Positions 24,435-34,800 of a stretch of DNA of 64,000 nt are shown piece by piece. The notes beneath the pieces were generated by a model. That model saw only the letters and a program-made list of their open reading frames with translations, did not search any database and was not told the origin of the DNA. The translations under genes and the position numbers were made by a program. Source of the DNA: an uncultured beta proteobacterium (GTDB taxonomy: Bacteria; Pseudomonadota; Gammaproteobacteria; Burkholderiales; Burkholderiaceae_C); the NCBI GenBank assembly GCA_903873485.1, contig CAIQOO010000083.1:1-64000 (forward strand). The letters run 5' to 3'. Position 1 is the stretch's first letter. Every line of letters begins with the position of its first letter.

Positions 24435-25799
24435 TACATGCAATAGCAAGTGCTCGCGTTCCCAAGGGGATATTACCTTCATGAATTCTTCAAATTCCAG
24501 CTCCTTGATCTCGGAATAGACGGTGATGAACTCCTTGCCCAGCACCTCATGCAGTTCGGATTCACGCCGCAGCCAGTCGAGTGCCTCGCCCAGGGAGCGC
24601 GGCAGCGAATAGGGCGACAGATAGGCGTCGCCCTTCATTTCCGGCTTGGGCTTGATCTTGTTCATCAGCCCGAGATAACCACAGGCCAGTGTCATGGCCA
24701 AGGCCACATAAGGGTTGGCATCGGCACCAATCACCCGGTTTTCCACCCGGCGCGCGGCCGGTGCCGAAATCGGCGAGCGGATGCCAACGGTGCGGTTGTC
24801 ATAACCCCACTCAATGTTGATCGGTGCGGCCGTGTTGCGCGACAGCCGCCGGTAGCTGTTGACGTAGGGTGCCACCAGCACCATGGCGGCCGGGATGTAG
24901 CGCTGCAAGCCGCCGATGTAATGCAGGAAGGCATCCGACTGGCTGCCGTCTTCGTTGCTGAAAATATTCTTGCCAGTTGCCTTGTTCAGAATGCTCTGGT
25001 GTACATGCATGGCGCTGCCGGGTTCGCCGGCAATCGGCTTGGCCATGAAAGTGGCGTACATGTCATGGCGCAGGGCCGATTCACGCACGGTGCGCTTGAA
25101 GAAAAACACCTCGTCGGCCAGGCCCAGCGGCTCGGCATGGAAAAAGTTGATTTCCATCTGGCCGGCACCGATTTCGTGAATCAAGGTATCGACATTGAGT
25201 TCCATCTTGTCGCTGTAATCGTAAATTTCTTCAAACAGCGGGTCAAACTCGTTGACGGCGTCAATGCTGTAGGCTTGGCGCGAGGTTTCGGCGCGGCCAC
25301 TGCGGCCAATCGGCGGACGCAACAAGGTATTAGGGTCGGTGTTGCGCGCGGTCAGGTAGAACTCCAGTTCAGGGGCGACGATCGGCTGCAGGCCCTCGGC
25401 GGCAAACAGGTCGCAGACCCGGCGCAGCACGGTGCGCGGGGCAAACGGCACCAGGTTGCCCTGGTTGTCAAAACAGTCGTGAATCACCTGGGCGGTCGGG
25501 TCAGACGCCCAGGGCACGATGCGCACGGTGGAGGGGTCGGGGCGCAACTGCATGTCCTTGTCAGTCGGGTCAATCACGTCGTAATAGGGGCCGCTGTCAG
25601 GGAACTCGCCGGTCACCCCCATCGCCACCACCGATTGCGGCAGCCGCATGCCACGGTCTTCGGTGAATTTGACCCGGGGCAGAATCTTGCCGCGTGCCAC
25701 ACCGGTCAAGTCCGGCACCAGGCATTCCACCTCGGTCACCCGGCGCTCGTTGAGCCACTGCTCAAGATCGTTGAAATTCATTGATTTTTTGTCGTTCAT
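24432..25799 (-). CDS. puuA: Gamma-glutamylputrescine synthetase PuuA-like (455 aa)
   Basis: GS-superfamily ligase that joins glutamate to putrescine, the first step of the Puu catabolic route. The N-terminus has the PuuA-type E-C-L-V-P-D-L-T-G-V-A-R-G-K-I-L-P; then P-E-L-E-F-Y-L (metal Glu), G-A-G-Q-M-E-I-N, K-P-I-A-G-E-P-G-S-A-M-H-V-H-Q-S and W-G-Y-D-N-R-T-V follow. GGAG lies before the ATG. The stop codon lies within a dispersed repeat. Neither puuB nor puuD-like genes are nearby, so the pathway is incomplete within this window. Confidence 0.88.
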   Translation of the reverse strand: MNDKKSMNFNDLEQWLNERRVTEVECLVPDLTGVARGKILPRVKFTEDRGMRLPQSVVAMGVTGEFPDSGPYYDVIDPTDKDMQLRPDPSTVRIVPWASDPTAQVIHDCFDNQGNLVPFAPRTVLRRVCDLFAAEGLQPIVAPELEFYLTARNTDPNTLLRPPIGRSGRAETSRQAYSIDAVNEFDPLFEEIYDYSDKMELNVDTLIHEIGAGQMEINFFHAEPLGLADEVFFFKRTVRESALRHDMYATFMAKPIAGEPGSAMHVHQSILNKATGKNIFSNEDGSQSDAFLHYIGGLQRYIPAAMVLVAPYVNSYRRLSRNTAAPINIEWGYDNRTVGIRSPISAPAARRVENRVIGADANPYVALAMTLACGYLGLMNKIKPKPEMKGDAYLSPYSLPRSLGEALDWLRRESELHEVLGKEFITVYSEIKELEFEEFMKVISPWEREHLLLHV

Positions 25800-25832
25800 G
25801 AGGTTCTCCGGGTGAGGTTGATGCAGGCCGCA

Positions 25833-27110
25833 TCATGGCATCTGCATGCGACACGTCGTTGGCTGCTGGGCATCGGCGGCGGCAATGGTCTTGATGATGC
25901 GAAAACCATAACCCGAGCCTTCCACGTCAAACTTGACACCAGCCGCACCCTTGCGGTCCATCACCCCCACCACCAGCGGCTGCTGAAACTGGTGATCGGT
26001 TGCGCGCATGCTGCCGGTCTGGGCATAAAAAGTGACGCTGGCCCTTGCCAGTTGTGTGCCGACTGCTACTGAATCAAGAGTACCCGCACTTTCCAGCGCC
26101 TGCACCAGGGCCTCGATCATCAGTTGCATGCGCATGTGCACATAGTCGTCTGCCGGGCTGGGAAAACGCTGGCGAAACGCCTGGTAAAACGCTTCGCTCT
26201 GGGGGGTTTGCACATTAGGCATCCAGTCGGCCACCGCCAGCACCCGGCCAATGCCGGCATCACCCATGGCGGTCGGCGCGCCCAGCGCGTTGCCGTAAAA
26301 GGTGTAAAACCGGCCTTCAAAACCAGCCTCTTTGGCCGCCTTGACCAGCAAGGTCAGGTCATTGCCCCAGTTGCCGGTGATCACCGCCTGCGCACCGCTG
26401 GCCTTGATTTTGGCGGCATAAGGCAAGAAGTCCTTGATCCGGCCCATCGCATGCAATTCGTCTCCGGCAATCTGCACATCCGGGCGAAGCCGCGTCAACT
26501 GGCGACGCGCCTCGCGCGCCACCGCCTGGCCAAAGCTGTAATCCTGGCCAATGATATAGGCACTCTTCAGGCTGGCATCGTCCTTGATGACCGACATCAA
26601 GGCCGTCATGCGCATGTCGGCATGGGCATCAAAGCGGAAATGCCAGAAGCTGCATTTGTCGTTGGTCAATATCGGATCGACTGCCGAGTAGTTCAAGAAA
26701 ATCACCCGCTTGTTTGGCTCGCGCTGGTTGTGCTTGTTGATGGCATCGATCAGCGCGGCCGCCTGCGCCGACGAATTGCCCTGCGTGACAAAGCGCGCCC
26801 CGCTGTCAATGGCCGCCTTCAGCGCGGTCAAGGCTTCTTCGTTTTGGCCCTTGCTGTCAAAGCGCTCCAGCAGCAGTGGCTGACTGCCGCCAGCACTGGC
26901 GGGCAGCTTGACGCCACCACGCGCGTTAACCCGTTCGGTAGCCCACACCAGGTTACGAAACACCGCCTCGCCGGTATTGGCAAACGGACCGCTCAAGCCC
27001 TCAATCATGGCGATCTTGATCGGGCCGCCAGCCGGCTGGGCAAAGGCCAAAACAGGCAGATATAAAGCCACAGCGAGCCATTTCAAGGCCCGGCGAAGAA
27101 GAATAAACAT
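25833..27110 (-). CDS. Branched-chain-amino-acid-type ABC transporter substrate-binding protein (425 aa)
   Basis: Periplasmic binding protein of the Leu/Ile/Val (type I) fold. A signal peptide is clear (MFILLRRALKWLAVALYLPV then L-A-F-A before the mature Q-P-A). The mature fold starts I-K-I-A-M-I-E-G-L-S-G-P-F-A-N-T-G and includes Y-I-I-G-Q-D-Y-S-F-G and A-V-I-T-G-N-W-G-N-D. No permease or ATPase gene accompanies it, so it is an orphan subunit or serves a transporter elsewhere. It begins 33 bp after the puuA-side gap; the ligand may be an amino acid or amide. The ATG at 27110 is the only start that keeps the signal peptide. Confidence 0.82.
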   Translation of the reverse strand: MFILLRRALKWLAVALYLPVLAFAQPAGGPIKIAMIEGLSGPFANTGEAVFRNLVWATERVNARGGVKLPASAGGSQPLLLERFDSKGQNEEALTALKAAIDSGARFVTQGNSSAQAAALIDAINKHNQREPNKRVIFLNYSAVDPILTNDKCSFWHFRFDAHADMRMTALMSVIKDDASLKSAYIIGQDYSFGQAVAREARRQLTRLRPDVQIAGDELHAMGRIKDFLPYAAKIKASGAQAVITGNWGNDLTLLVKAAKEAGFEGRFYTFYGNALGAPTAMGDAGIGRVLAVADWMPNVQTPQSEAFYQAFRQRFPSPADDYVHMRMQLMIEALVQALESAGTLDSVAVGTQLARASVTFYAQTGSMRATDHQFQQPLVVGVMDRKGAAGVKFDVEGSGYGFRIIKTIAAADAQQPTTCRMQMP

Positions 27111-27206
27111 GGGGTAATTTCTCTTGAAAATTGTGCTTGAGCACACAGATTGGAAGCATGCAGCGGGTTCATCGTGAACGCCGTGCAGTTTACAAGGAGT
27201 TTTAGC

Positions 27207-27593
27207 ATGTTGTTTACCCCCATCACTTCCGCCGGGCTTCGCCGTCATGTTTATGCCGCTGCCGCCCGTCCGTCGGCGCAGCAGTTCATGCAAGCCGATC
27301 AGGAACCACGCAACCCGACCGCTACCGCAACCATCGAGCAAGACGAACAGTCGTTCACCCTGGCGTTTGATGTGCCCGGTGTCAGCCGCGAACAACTGGT
27401 GGTCGGCATCGAAGGCAATGTGGTGCGCTTGTCAAGCGCCGAGGGCGCACCCCGGCAATACCGTTTTGCCTGCGAACTGCCGCAAGACATTGATGCCACG
27501 CAGAGTGCGGCCAAGCTGGAAAACGGCGTATTGACGCTGAAACTCGCCAAGGTGGTGCCGGCCAGCCGCGTCACCGAACTGGTGATTCACTGA
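27207..27593 (+). CDS. Small heat-shock protein, Hsp20/alpha-crystallin family (128 aa)
   Basis: ATP-independent holdase chaperone. The alpha-crystallin domain spans about residues 35-125 with F-D-V-P-G-V-S-R-E-Q-L-V-V and the A-x-L-E-N-G-V-L-T-L motif near the end (K-L-E-N-G-V-L-T-L-K-L). A consensus AAGGAG lies seven bases before the ATG at 27207; longer in-frame starts lack this. The 96-bp divergent space upstream contains CTTGAAA but no matching sigma-32 -10 box. Confidence 0.85.
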   Translation: MLFTPITSAGLRRHVYAAAARPSAQQFMQADQEPRNPTATATIEQDEQSFTLAFDVPGVSREQLVVGIEGNVVRLSSAEGAPRQYRFACELPQDIDATQSAAKLENGVLTLKLAKVVPASRVTELVIH

Positions 27594-27599
27594 AAAATG

Positions 27600-27635
27600 A
27601 TAGCTTGAAGCGCTTATTCCATAAGGGCTAGAGGC
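27600..27635 (+). repeat. Dispersed element copy C between hsp20 and tsaD
   Basis: ATAGCT, 17 nt, AAGGGCTAGAGGC. Within it AGCGCTTAT and ATAAGGGCT can pair around a 3-nt loop with one mismatch. It fills most of the gap between the convergent hsp20 and tsaD stops. Confidence 0.85.
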
Positions 27636-27639
27636 TGAT

Positions 27640-28713
27640 TTAACTGATAAAAATCGCATCCAGCGGCCAGCGCGGCTTGACATCAAAAGCATAGACCGCG
27701 CTGGCTTCTTGCTGGCCCGACTGCAGCCGCATCGCCGCCGCCATGGCAATCATGGCGCCGTTGTCGGTGCACAAATCAAGCTCGGGGTAATGCACACGAA
27801 TGCCGCGCTGAGCGCATTGCCCATTCAGGTGGTCACGCAGTGGCCGATTGGCGCCGACACCGCCGGCCACCACCAGCCGCTTTAAATTGGTCTGTTTCAA
27901 CGCCGCCAGCGACTTTTTCACCAGCACTTCCACAATCGCCGCCTGCGTCGAGGCCGCCAAATCCGCCAGCGTGTCAATCGGCAACGCTTCCACCTGGCAA
28001 CTCTGAGCCGCAGCGCACTTCCGGGCCTGCACCATCACCGCCGTTTTCAGCCCGGCAAATGAAAAATCCAGGTTGTCGCTGTGCAGCAGCGGACGTGGCA
28101 GCTTGAATGCTGCCGGGTTGCCGTGCTGCGCCAGCCTGGAGAGGGCCGGGCCGCCCGGATAGCCTAGGCCCAGCAGCTTGGCCGACTTGTCAAACGCTTC
28201 GCCAGCCGCATCGTCAATGGTTTCACCCAGAATCTGGTACCGCCCTACCCCATCAACTCGCATCAACTGGGTGTGCCCGCCCGACACCAGCAGCGCGACA
28301 AATGGAAATTCGGGTGGATCGGCACTTAAAAACGGCGATAGCAAATGGCCTTCAAGATGGTGCACGCCCAGCACCGGTTTGCCCAACGCCGCCGCCAGTG
28401 CGCAGGCGACACCGGCACCGACCAGCAGGGCGCCAGCCAGACCGGGGCCACGGGTAAACGCCAGCACATCCACATCGGCCAAGGTTCGGCCCGATTCGGC
28501 CAGCACCTGTTCGGTCAGCGGCAGCACGCGGCGAATATGGTCGCGGCTGGCCAGTTCAGGCACCACACCGCCATAGGCCTGGTGCATCTCGACCTGGCTG
28601 TAGAGCGCATGCGCCAGCAGCAGCGGCACGCCAGCACCGCGCAGCTCGACCAGCGCCACACCGGTCTCGTCGCAGGACGACTCGAACCCCAACACACACA
28701 GCTTTTTTTCCAT
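27640..28713 (-). CDS. tsaD: tRNA threonylcarbamoyltransferase TsaD (357 aa)
   Basis: Catalytic subunit that transfers threonylcarbamoyl to A37 of tRNA, working with TsaB and TsaE. The start [20 protein letters not shown] and the metal-binding H-H-L-E-G-H motif are diagnostic; also present are [29 protein letters not shown] and G-G-V-G-A-N. Ordinary length. A dispersed repeat copy ends just after its stop codon. Confidence 0.95.
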   Translation of the reverse strand: MEKKLCVLGFESSCDETGVALVELRGAGVPLLLAHALYSQVEMHQAYGGVVPELASRDHIRRVLPLTEQVLAESGRTLADVDVLAFTRGPGLAGALLVGAGVACALAAALGKPVLGVHHLEGHLLSPFLSADPPEFPFVALLVSGGHTQLMRVDGVGRYQILGETIDDAAGEAFDKSAKLLGLGYPGGPALSRLAQHGNPAAFKLPRPLLHSDNLDFSFAGLKTAVMVQARKCAAAQSCQVEALPIDTLADLAASTQAAIVEVLVKKSLAALKQTNLKRLVVAGGVGANRPLRDHLNGQCAQRGIRVHYPELDLCTDNGAMIAMAAAMRLQSGQQEASAVYAFDVKPRWPLDAIFIS

Positions 28714-28863
28714 AGCGGAGAAGTTTAGGCGATGCGGCGTCCGGCACTGCCGCCCGCATCAACCCGGTGCCCGGCCAGCCTGGCGAACCGCTGCCACACA
28801 GCAAGATCGGCACCGGCGACGCAGATTAAACTGATGCCATCTGCCTCATCTGGAGCTTTCACC

Positions 28864-29469
28864 ATGGGCCTGCCGCAGCACCATCACGCCACCGGTTTTA
28901 CCTACGCCGACTACCTGAGCTGGCCCGATGAAGAACGCTGGGAACTGATTGATGGACAGGCCTACACCAAAGGCCCCACACCCAGCAATTTCCACCAATT
29001 GATCGTCGGCGAGCTGTTTCGCAATATTGCCAATTTTTTTCATGGCAAGCCCTGCCGCCCTTTCGTGGCGCCGTTTGATGTCCGCCTGCCCGGCAAAAGC
29101 ACGGCAAACCACGAGGTCGATACCGTGGTGCAGCCCGACATCAGCCTGGTTTGCGATCCAGACAAGCTCAAGGGCAACCACGGCTGCCTGGGTGCGCCAG
29201 ACTGGGTGATCGAGGTGGTGTCGCCGGGCACGGCAGTGTATGACCAGCGCGTCAAGCGCGCACTCTACGAGCGCCATGGCGTGGCCGAATATTGGCTGGT
29301 ACATCCGGGTGATCGCTCGGTGACGATCTACCGCCACGAACACAACGGCTATGGCAAGCCGCTGGTGTTTGGCTGCGGCGATGAATGCTCGCCACAAGCG
29401 TTCCCGGAACTGGTGATTGGCGTGACCGATCTGTTTGTCGATTTGCCGCCGCTCGATGCCACAGCCTGA
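28864..29469 (+). CDS. Uma2-family putative endonuclease (201 aa)
   Basis: PD-(D/E)XK-fold protein of the Uma2/DUF820 family. Typical landmarks: W-E-L-I-D-G-Q-A near the N-terminus, V-Q-P-D-I-S-L-V (catalytic Asp), W-V-I-E-V-V-S-P-G-T (catalytic Glu region), K-R-A-L-Y-E-R-H-G-V-A-E-Y-W-L-V-H. The role of these abundant proteins is unsettled. GGAG lies nine bases before the ATG at 28864. It is convergent with a second, distantly related Uma2 gene. Confidence 0.8.
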   Translation: MGLPQHHHATGFTYADYLSWPDEERWELIDGQAYTKGPTPSNFHQLIVGELFRNIANFFHGKPCRPFVAPFDVRLPGKSTANHEVDTVVQPDISLVCDPDKLKGNHGCLGAPDWVIEVVSPGTAVYDQRVKRALYERHGVAEYWLVHPGDRSVTIYRHEHNGYGKPLVFGCGDECSPQAFPELVIGVTDLFVDLPPLDATA

Positions 29470-29510
29470 GCGGCATCACCAATGCCAAGTTTGGCTGGTG
29501 CGGGCGGCGG

Positions 29511-30080
29511 TCAGGCCAGGTTTACATCCTCGTAAATGTCATCGAGCGACAAGCTCAGTGCCAGGCCCGGGCAGGTCAGATCGAGTGTGCCGCTGCCGTC
29601 GAATTCGCTGATGAGCCACTGCCCGGCATCGTCACGCAGGTGCCACTGCACCCAGCGCTGCTCTTGCGACACCAGCAGGTAATGGCGCAGCGAAGGCAGC
29701 TTGCGGTAGGCCAGCAACTTTTCGCGCCGGTCGATCGCCTCGGTTGAGGGCGACAGCACCTCCACCAGCAGGCAGGGCAGTTTTTTGAACAGCGGCTGGG
29801 TGTCTTGCGGGTCGCAGCTCACCAGCACGTCGGGGTAATAAAAGCTGTCGCTGGCGTCAATGCGCAGTTTCATGTCGCTGATGAACACGCCACAGGCCTT
29901 GCCACGGCTGACGGCACGCAAATGGAAGAAAAAGTTGCCGGCAATGCGGTTGTGCTTTTCCCCGGCCCCCGCCATGGCATACACCTCGCCGGCGAGGTAT
30001 TCATGGCGAATGTCGCTGCGGGTTTCACCCTCCAGATACTCATCAATCGAGATCAGGCGATGTTGGGCGGCAAGATTCAT
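29511..30080 (-). CDS. Uma2-family putative endonuclease (189 aa)
   Basis: Second Uma2/DUF820 member. Y-L-E-G-E-T-x-S-D-I-R-H-E-Y-L-A-G-E-V is the N-terminal signature, Y-Y-P-D-V-L-V-S-C-D the catalytic Asp segment and L-L-V-E-V-L-S-P-S-T the Glu segment. It resembles the third copy at 52.1 kb more than its neighbour. Start at the ATG at 30080. The 322-bp gap to the efflux adaptor (30081-30402) contains dispersed element copy D and no gene. Confidence 0.8.
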   Translation of the reverse strand: MNLAAQHRLISIDEYLEGETRSDIRHEYLAGEVYAMAGAGEKHNRIAGNFFFHLRAVSRGKACGVFISDMKLRIDASDSFYYPDVLVSCDPQDTQPLFKKLPCLLVEVLSPSTEAIDRREKLLAYRKLPSLRHYLLVSQEQRWVQWHLRDDAGQWLISEFDGSGTLDLTCPGLALSLSLDDIYEDVNLA

Positions 30081-30247
30081 GGTGTTGGCTTCAATGTTCG
30101 GGTGGTTTGGCTGGTGCAGGCGGCAGGACACCGGTTGCATGTCCTGCAGCAAAAGTCTATCAGGCCGGGCAACATGCGGTCAGACCCGACACGACTTCGC
30201 CCTTGATGGCCAGTTGCGCTGATGGCCTCAGGGTTAATGGCCTTTTA

Positions 30248-30284
30248 GCCTTGCAGCCCTTATGGAACAAGCGCTGTTAGCTAT
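30248..30284 (-). repeat. Dispersed element copy D
   Basis: Minus-strand ATAGCT, 17 nt, AAGGGCT, in the divergent gap between the second Uma2 gene and the efflux operon. A weaker mirrored GGCCTTTTAGCC lies at its edge. Confidence 0.8.
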
Positions 30285-30402
30285 TTAATAAGTAGCAAAG
30301 CAAGGACATGCCGTGGTCGTCTTTGTCCCCGCCTGACTTCGGAGAAAATAGCGCGTCACTTGCCATTTGCGCGCAAGCCATCGCCCTCATTCGGAAGACC
30401 CC

Positions 30403-31743
30403 ATGTTCCTGTCACCCATCCCATCCCCGGCTTGCCCCGACACCCCCCTGAATCAGCTTGCTACCCAGGCGCCGCGCACCCTGCAAATGCCGGGCCTGAC
30501 CGCCATGCTGACCGCCTTGCTGACCGCCTGTGGCCAGAGCGCAGCACCGACCGGACCGGGTGGTCCGGCTGCGGCGATGCCGCCAGCCGAGGTCGGGGTG
30601 ATTACGGTGGCACCGGCTGATATCGGCCTGATCACCGAACTGCCGGGTCGGCTCGAAGCCTCGCGCGTGGCACAGGTGCGGGCACGCGCCGCCGGCATTT
30701 TGCAAAAACGGTTGTTCACCGAAGGCAGCGACGTGAAAGCCGGGCAGGCCTTGTTTCAGATTGATGCCAGCCCCTACGAAGCCACCCTGGCCAGCGCGCA
30801 AGCCAGCGTGGCCAAGGCCGAAGCCAACCTGATGCAGGCCAGCGCGCAAGCCGAACGTTTCAAGCCGCTGATCGAGGCCAAAGCCATCAGCCAGCAGGAA
30901 TTCATCAACGCGCAAGCGGCGCAAAAGCAAGCCGAAGCCGATGTGGCTGTCGCCCGCGCCGCCGTGCAAACAGCGCGCATCAATGTCGGTTACGCCAACA
31001 TCACCGCCCCGATTGCCGGCCGCATTGGCCGGGCGCTGGTGACCGAAGGCGCACTGGTCGGCCAGGGCGAAGCCACGCAACTGGCGGTGATCCAGCAGAT
31101 TGACCCGCTGTATGTGAACTTCACCCAGTCAGCCGCTGAGGTGATGAAGCTGCGCCGCGCCCTGGAGGCAGGCCAGCTCAAGCGTGCCGGCAGCCAGGCC
31201 GCCAGCGTGCGGCTGGTGCAAGAAGACGGCAGCCTTTACCCGCGTGCCGGCAAGCTGCTGTTTTCAGACCTGACGGTGGATGCCACCAGTGGCCAGATCA
31301 CGCTGCGTGCCGAAGTGCCGAATCCGGGCGGCAGCCTGTTACCGGGGCTGTTTGTGCGGGTGCGGCTGGAGCAGGCGCAGGCCGGCAACGCCATTACCCT
31401 GCCCCAGCAAGCCGTGACCCGCTCGCCGCAGGGAGACTCGGTGATGGTGGTGGCCACTGACGGCAAGGTGGCGGCGCGCCCGGTCAAGATTGGCGGCCAG
31501 CAAAACGGTCAATGGGTGATATTAAGCGGGCTGCAAGCCGGTGAACAGGTGATGGTCGATGGCTTCCAGAAGCTGCGCGGCCCGGCCCCGGTCAAGGCCG
31601 TGCCGTGGCAGGCCAACCCGCCCGCCAAAGCTGCCGCCAGTGCAGCACCAGCCGCATCAGGCCCGCCAGCCGCCCCCGGCGCATTGCCTGGTGCAACCAC
31701 TACTGCTGCGCCAACCAGCGCCACTGCCAGCGCTGCGCGTTAA
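30403..31743 (+). CDS. RND efflux periplasmic adaptor, lipoprotein (446 aa)
   Basis: Membrane-fusion subunit linking an RND pump to its outer-membrane channel. A lipobox (L-L-T-A-C-G) follows a hydrophobic stretch at about residues 29-44, so it should be lipid-anchored. Beta-barrel and lipoyl halves are visible (I-T-E-L-P-G-R-L-E-A-S-R-V-A-Q-V-R-A-R and V-G-Y-A-N-I-T-A-P-I-A-G-R-I-G), with a coiled-coil hairpin between, rich in Ala/Gln. A low-complexity Ala/Pro tail of about 50 residues ends the protein. I use ATG 30403 with GGAAG five bases upstream; ATG 30487, nearer the lipobox, is possible. The start of the operon with pump and channel. Confidence 0.88.
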   Translation: MFLSPIPSPACPDTPLNQLATQAPRTLQMPGLTAMLTALLTACGQSAAPTGPGGPAAAMPPAEVGVITVAPADIGLITELPGRLEASRVAQVRARAAGILQKRLFTEGSDVKAGQALFQIDASPYEATLASAQASVAKAEANLMQASAQAERFKPLIEAKAISQQEFINAQAAQKQAEADVAVARAAVQTARINVGYANITAPIAGRIGRALVTEGALVGQGEATQLAVIQQIDPLYVNFTQSAAEVMKLRRALEAGQLKRAGSQAASVRLVQEDGSLYPRAGKLLFSDLTVDATSGQITLRAEVPNPGGSLLPGLFVRVRLEQAQAGNAITLPQQAVTRSPQGDSVMVVATDGKVAARPVKIGGQQNGQWVILSGLQAGEQVMVDGFQKLRGPAPVKAVPWQANPPAKAAASAAPAASGPPAAPGALPGATTTAAPTSATASAAR

Positions 31744-31773
31744 CGTGAACCAGCGCTGCGCGTTAACGTGAAA
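31728..31773. repeat. 23-bp tandem duplication at the adaptor gene's stop
   Basis: CAGCGCTGCGCGTTAACGTG plus three bases occurs twice in direct succession, at 31728-31750 and 31751-31773. The first copy contains the adaptor stop codon TAA at 31741-31743. Confidence 0.9.
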
Positions 31774-31777
31774 CACA

Positions 31778-31847
31778 CCCGTTCGTGCTGAGCTTGTCGA
31801 AGCACCGTCTCAGCAGAAAAGCCCTTCGACAGGCTCAGGGCGAACGG
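31778..31847. repeat. REP-like hairpin between adaptor and pump genes
   Basis: Arms CCCGTTCGTGCTGAGCTTGT and onward (31778-31802) and CCCTTCGACAGGCTCAGGGC and onward (31822-31847) pair with few mismatches around about 19 bases. In an operon mRNA it could stabilise the upstream adaptor message or lower pump expression. Confidence 0.85.
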
Positions 31848-31898
31848 TTTCATTATTCGGGGTAGCCGACAGACCATAATATTTAAGGACTTTTCACA

Positions 31899-34800
31899 AT
31901 GGCAAAATTTTTCATAGACCGGCCGATTTTTGCCTGGGTGATTGCGCTGTTCATCATTGTCATGGGCGCGGTTTCCATCACCCAGTTGCCGATTGCCCAG
32001 TACCCGCCGGTAGCACCGCCATCGATCATTGTGTCGGCCAACTATCCGGGCGCTTCGGCGCAAACGCTCGAAGACAGCGTGTTGTCGATTGTCGAGCAGG
32101 AGATGAACGGCTCGCCCGGCCTGATCTACATGGAGTCGGTAGCGCAAGCCAATGGCACCGGCAGCATCACGCTGAGTTTTCAGCCCGGCACCAACCCCGA
32201 TCTGGCGCAGGTCGATGTGCAAAACCGGCTGTCGCGGGCCTCGCCACGGCTGCCCTCGGCAGTCACGCAACAAGGTGTGCGGGTGGAAAAGGCCCGCAGC
32301 AACTTCCTGCTGTTTGCGATTTTGTCGTCGGATGACCCGGCCTTGAACCCGGTGGCATTGGGTGACTATGCCTCGCGCAGCATCGTGCCTGAAATCCAGC
32401 GCCTGCCGGGTGTCGGCCAGGTGCAGTTGTTTGGCACCGAGCGCGCCATGCGCATCTGGATTGACCCGGCCAAGCTGCTCGGCTTCAACCTGTCGGCAGC
32501 CGATGTCACCGCCGCCATTCGGTCGCAAAACGCCCAGGTGTCGGCTGGTGAAATCGGCAGCCTGCCCAACGTGGCGGGCCAGGGTATTTCGGCCACGGTG
32601 GTGGTCAATGGCCAGCTCGGCAGCGTCGAGCAATTTGGCAATGTGACACTGCGCGCCAATACCGATGGTTCCAGCGTGCGCCTGAAAGATGTCGCGCGCA
32701 TTGAACTCGGCGCACAAACCTACGCCACCTCGGCCCGGCTCAATGGCAAGCCTTCCACCGGCATTGGCGTGCAGTTGTCGCCCAGCGGCAATGCGCTGGC
32801 CACTGCCAAAGCGGTGCGCGCGCGGATGCAGGAGCTGGAAAAGTTTTTCCCGAAAAGCATGACATGGGCGATTCCTTACGACAGCTCGCGCTTTATTGAA
32901 ACCTCGCTGCGCCAGGTCGCCGAAACGCTGGTGGAGGCCATCATCCTGGTGTTTCTGGTGATGTTTTTGTTCATGCAGGACTGGCGTTACACGCTGATTC
33001 CGACGCTGGTGGTGCCAGTGGCGCTGCTGGGCACCTTTGCCACGCTGCTGGCGCTGGGCTTTTCGATCAATGTGCTGACCATGTTTGCCATGGTGCTGGT
33101 GATCGGCATTGTGGTCGATGACGCGATTGTGGTGGTCGAAAACGTCGAGCGCATCATGAGCGAAGAGGGTTTGTCACCGCTGCTGGCGACGCGCAAGGCG
33201 ATGGGCCAGATTCAGGGTGCCATCATTGGTGTGACGGTGGTGCTGATCTCGGTGTTTGTGCCGCTGGCGTTTTTCAGCGGCTCGATTGGCAACATTTACC
33301 GCCAGTTTGCCGCCGTGATGGGGGTGTCGATCGCGTTCTCGGCGTTTCTGGCCCTCTCCTTGACCCCGGCCCTGTGCGCCACCCTGCTCAAGCCGGTTGA
33401 AGCCGGCCACCACCACGCCAAATCCGGCTTTTTTGGCTGGTTTAACCGGGGCTTTGCCCGCACCGCCAAAAGTTACGAAAGCAGTGTGGCGCGCCTGCTG
33501 CCGCATGCGGCACGCTATCTGGTGATTTATCTGGCCATCGTGGCCGCTGCCGCCTGGACCTACCAGCGCCTGCCCACCTCGTTTTTGCCCAATGAAGACC
33601 AGGGCAACATGCTGGTCAATGTGCAGTTGCCACCCGGCGCCACGCAAACCCGCACACTGGCGGTGATGCAGCAGGTTGAGGGCTTTTTGCTCAAGCAGCC
33701 CGAGGTCAAAAGCATGGTCGGCGTGCTGGGTTTCAGCTTCTCCGGCCAGGGGCAAAACGCCGCGCTGGCTTTTGTCACGCTGAAAGACTGGTCCGAGCGC
33801 CCTGGGCCAGGCAGTTCGGCGCAGGCGCTGGCCGGGCGATCATTTGGTGCACTGTCGGGCGTGCGTGATGCGTTTATCTTTCCGTTAAGCCCGCCGCCGA
33901 TTCCAGAATTGGGGGCCTCATCAGGATTCAGCTTCAGGCTGCAAGACCGCGCCGGACTTGGCCACGCAGCACTGCTGGCGGCGCGCGGCCAATTGCTGGG
34001 CCTGGCGACCAAAAGCAAAGTGATCACCCAGGTGCGCCCGGACGGCCTGGAAGACGCGCCGCAATTGCAGCTCGACATTGACCGCGACAAGGCCAGTGCG
34101 CTGGGCGTGAGTTTTGATGCCATCAACGCCACCATCTCGACCGCGCTCGGTTCCGCCTATGCCAACGACTTTCCCAACGCCGGCCGGCTGCAGCGCGTGG
34201 TGGTGCAGGCCGATGCACCGGCGCGCATGCAGCCCGATGATTTGCTCAAGCTCAATGTGCTCAACAGCAAAGGCCAAACCGTGCCGCTGGCGGCATTTGC
34301 CAGCACCCGCTGGATCACCGGTGCCATGCAAACCGTGCGCTACAACGGCTACCCGGCCATGCGCATCAGCGGCAGCGCCGCACCCGGCTACAGCACCGGT
34401 GCCGCGCTGCTTGAAATGGAGCAGTTGGCAGCCCAGTTGCCAGCCGGTTTTGGCTATGAATGGAGCGGCACCTCGCGCGAGGAAAAGCTGGCCGGCTCGC
34501 AAGCGATGATTTTGTACGCCTTCGCCATTCTGGCGGTGTTCTTGTGCCTGGCTGCGCTGTATGAGAGCTGGACCATTCCGCTGTCGGTCATCTTGGTGGT
34601 GCCGCTGGGCGTGCTGGGGGTGATTGTGGCCACACTGCTGCGCGACTATGCCAACGACGTGTATTTCCAGGTGGGCCTGATCACCATCATCGGCCTGTCA
34701 GCCAAAAACGCGATTTTGATCATCGAATTTGCCAAAGACCTGCAAGCGCAAGGCAAGAGCGTGATCAGTGCCGCACTCGAAGCCGCGCATATCCGCTTTC

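Noticed and set aside
27111-27206. Sigma-32 heat-shock promoter before the small heat-shock gene
   Set aside because: CTTGAAA at 27123-27129 fits a -35 box, but no CCCCAT-type -10 box lies at the right distance.
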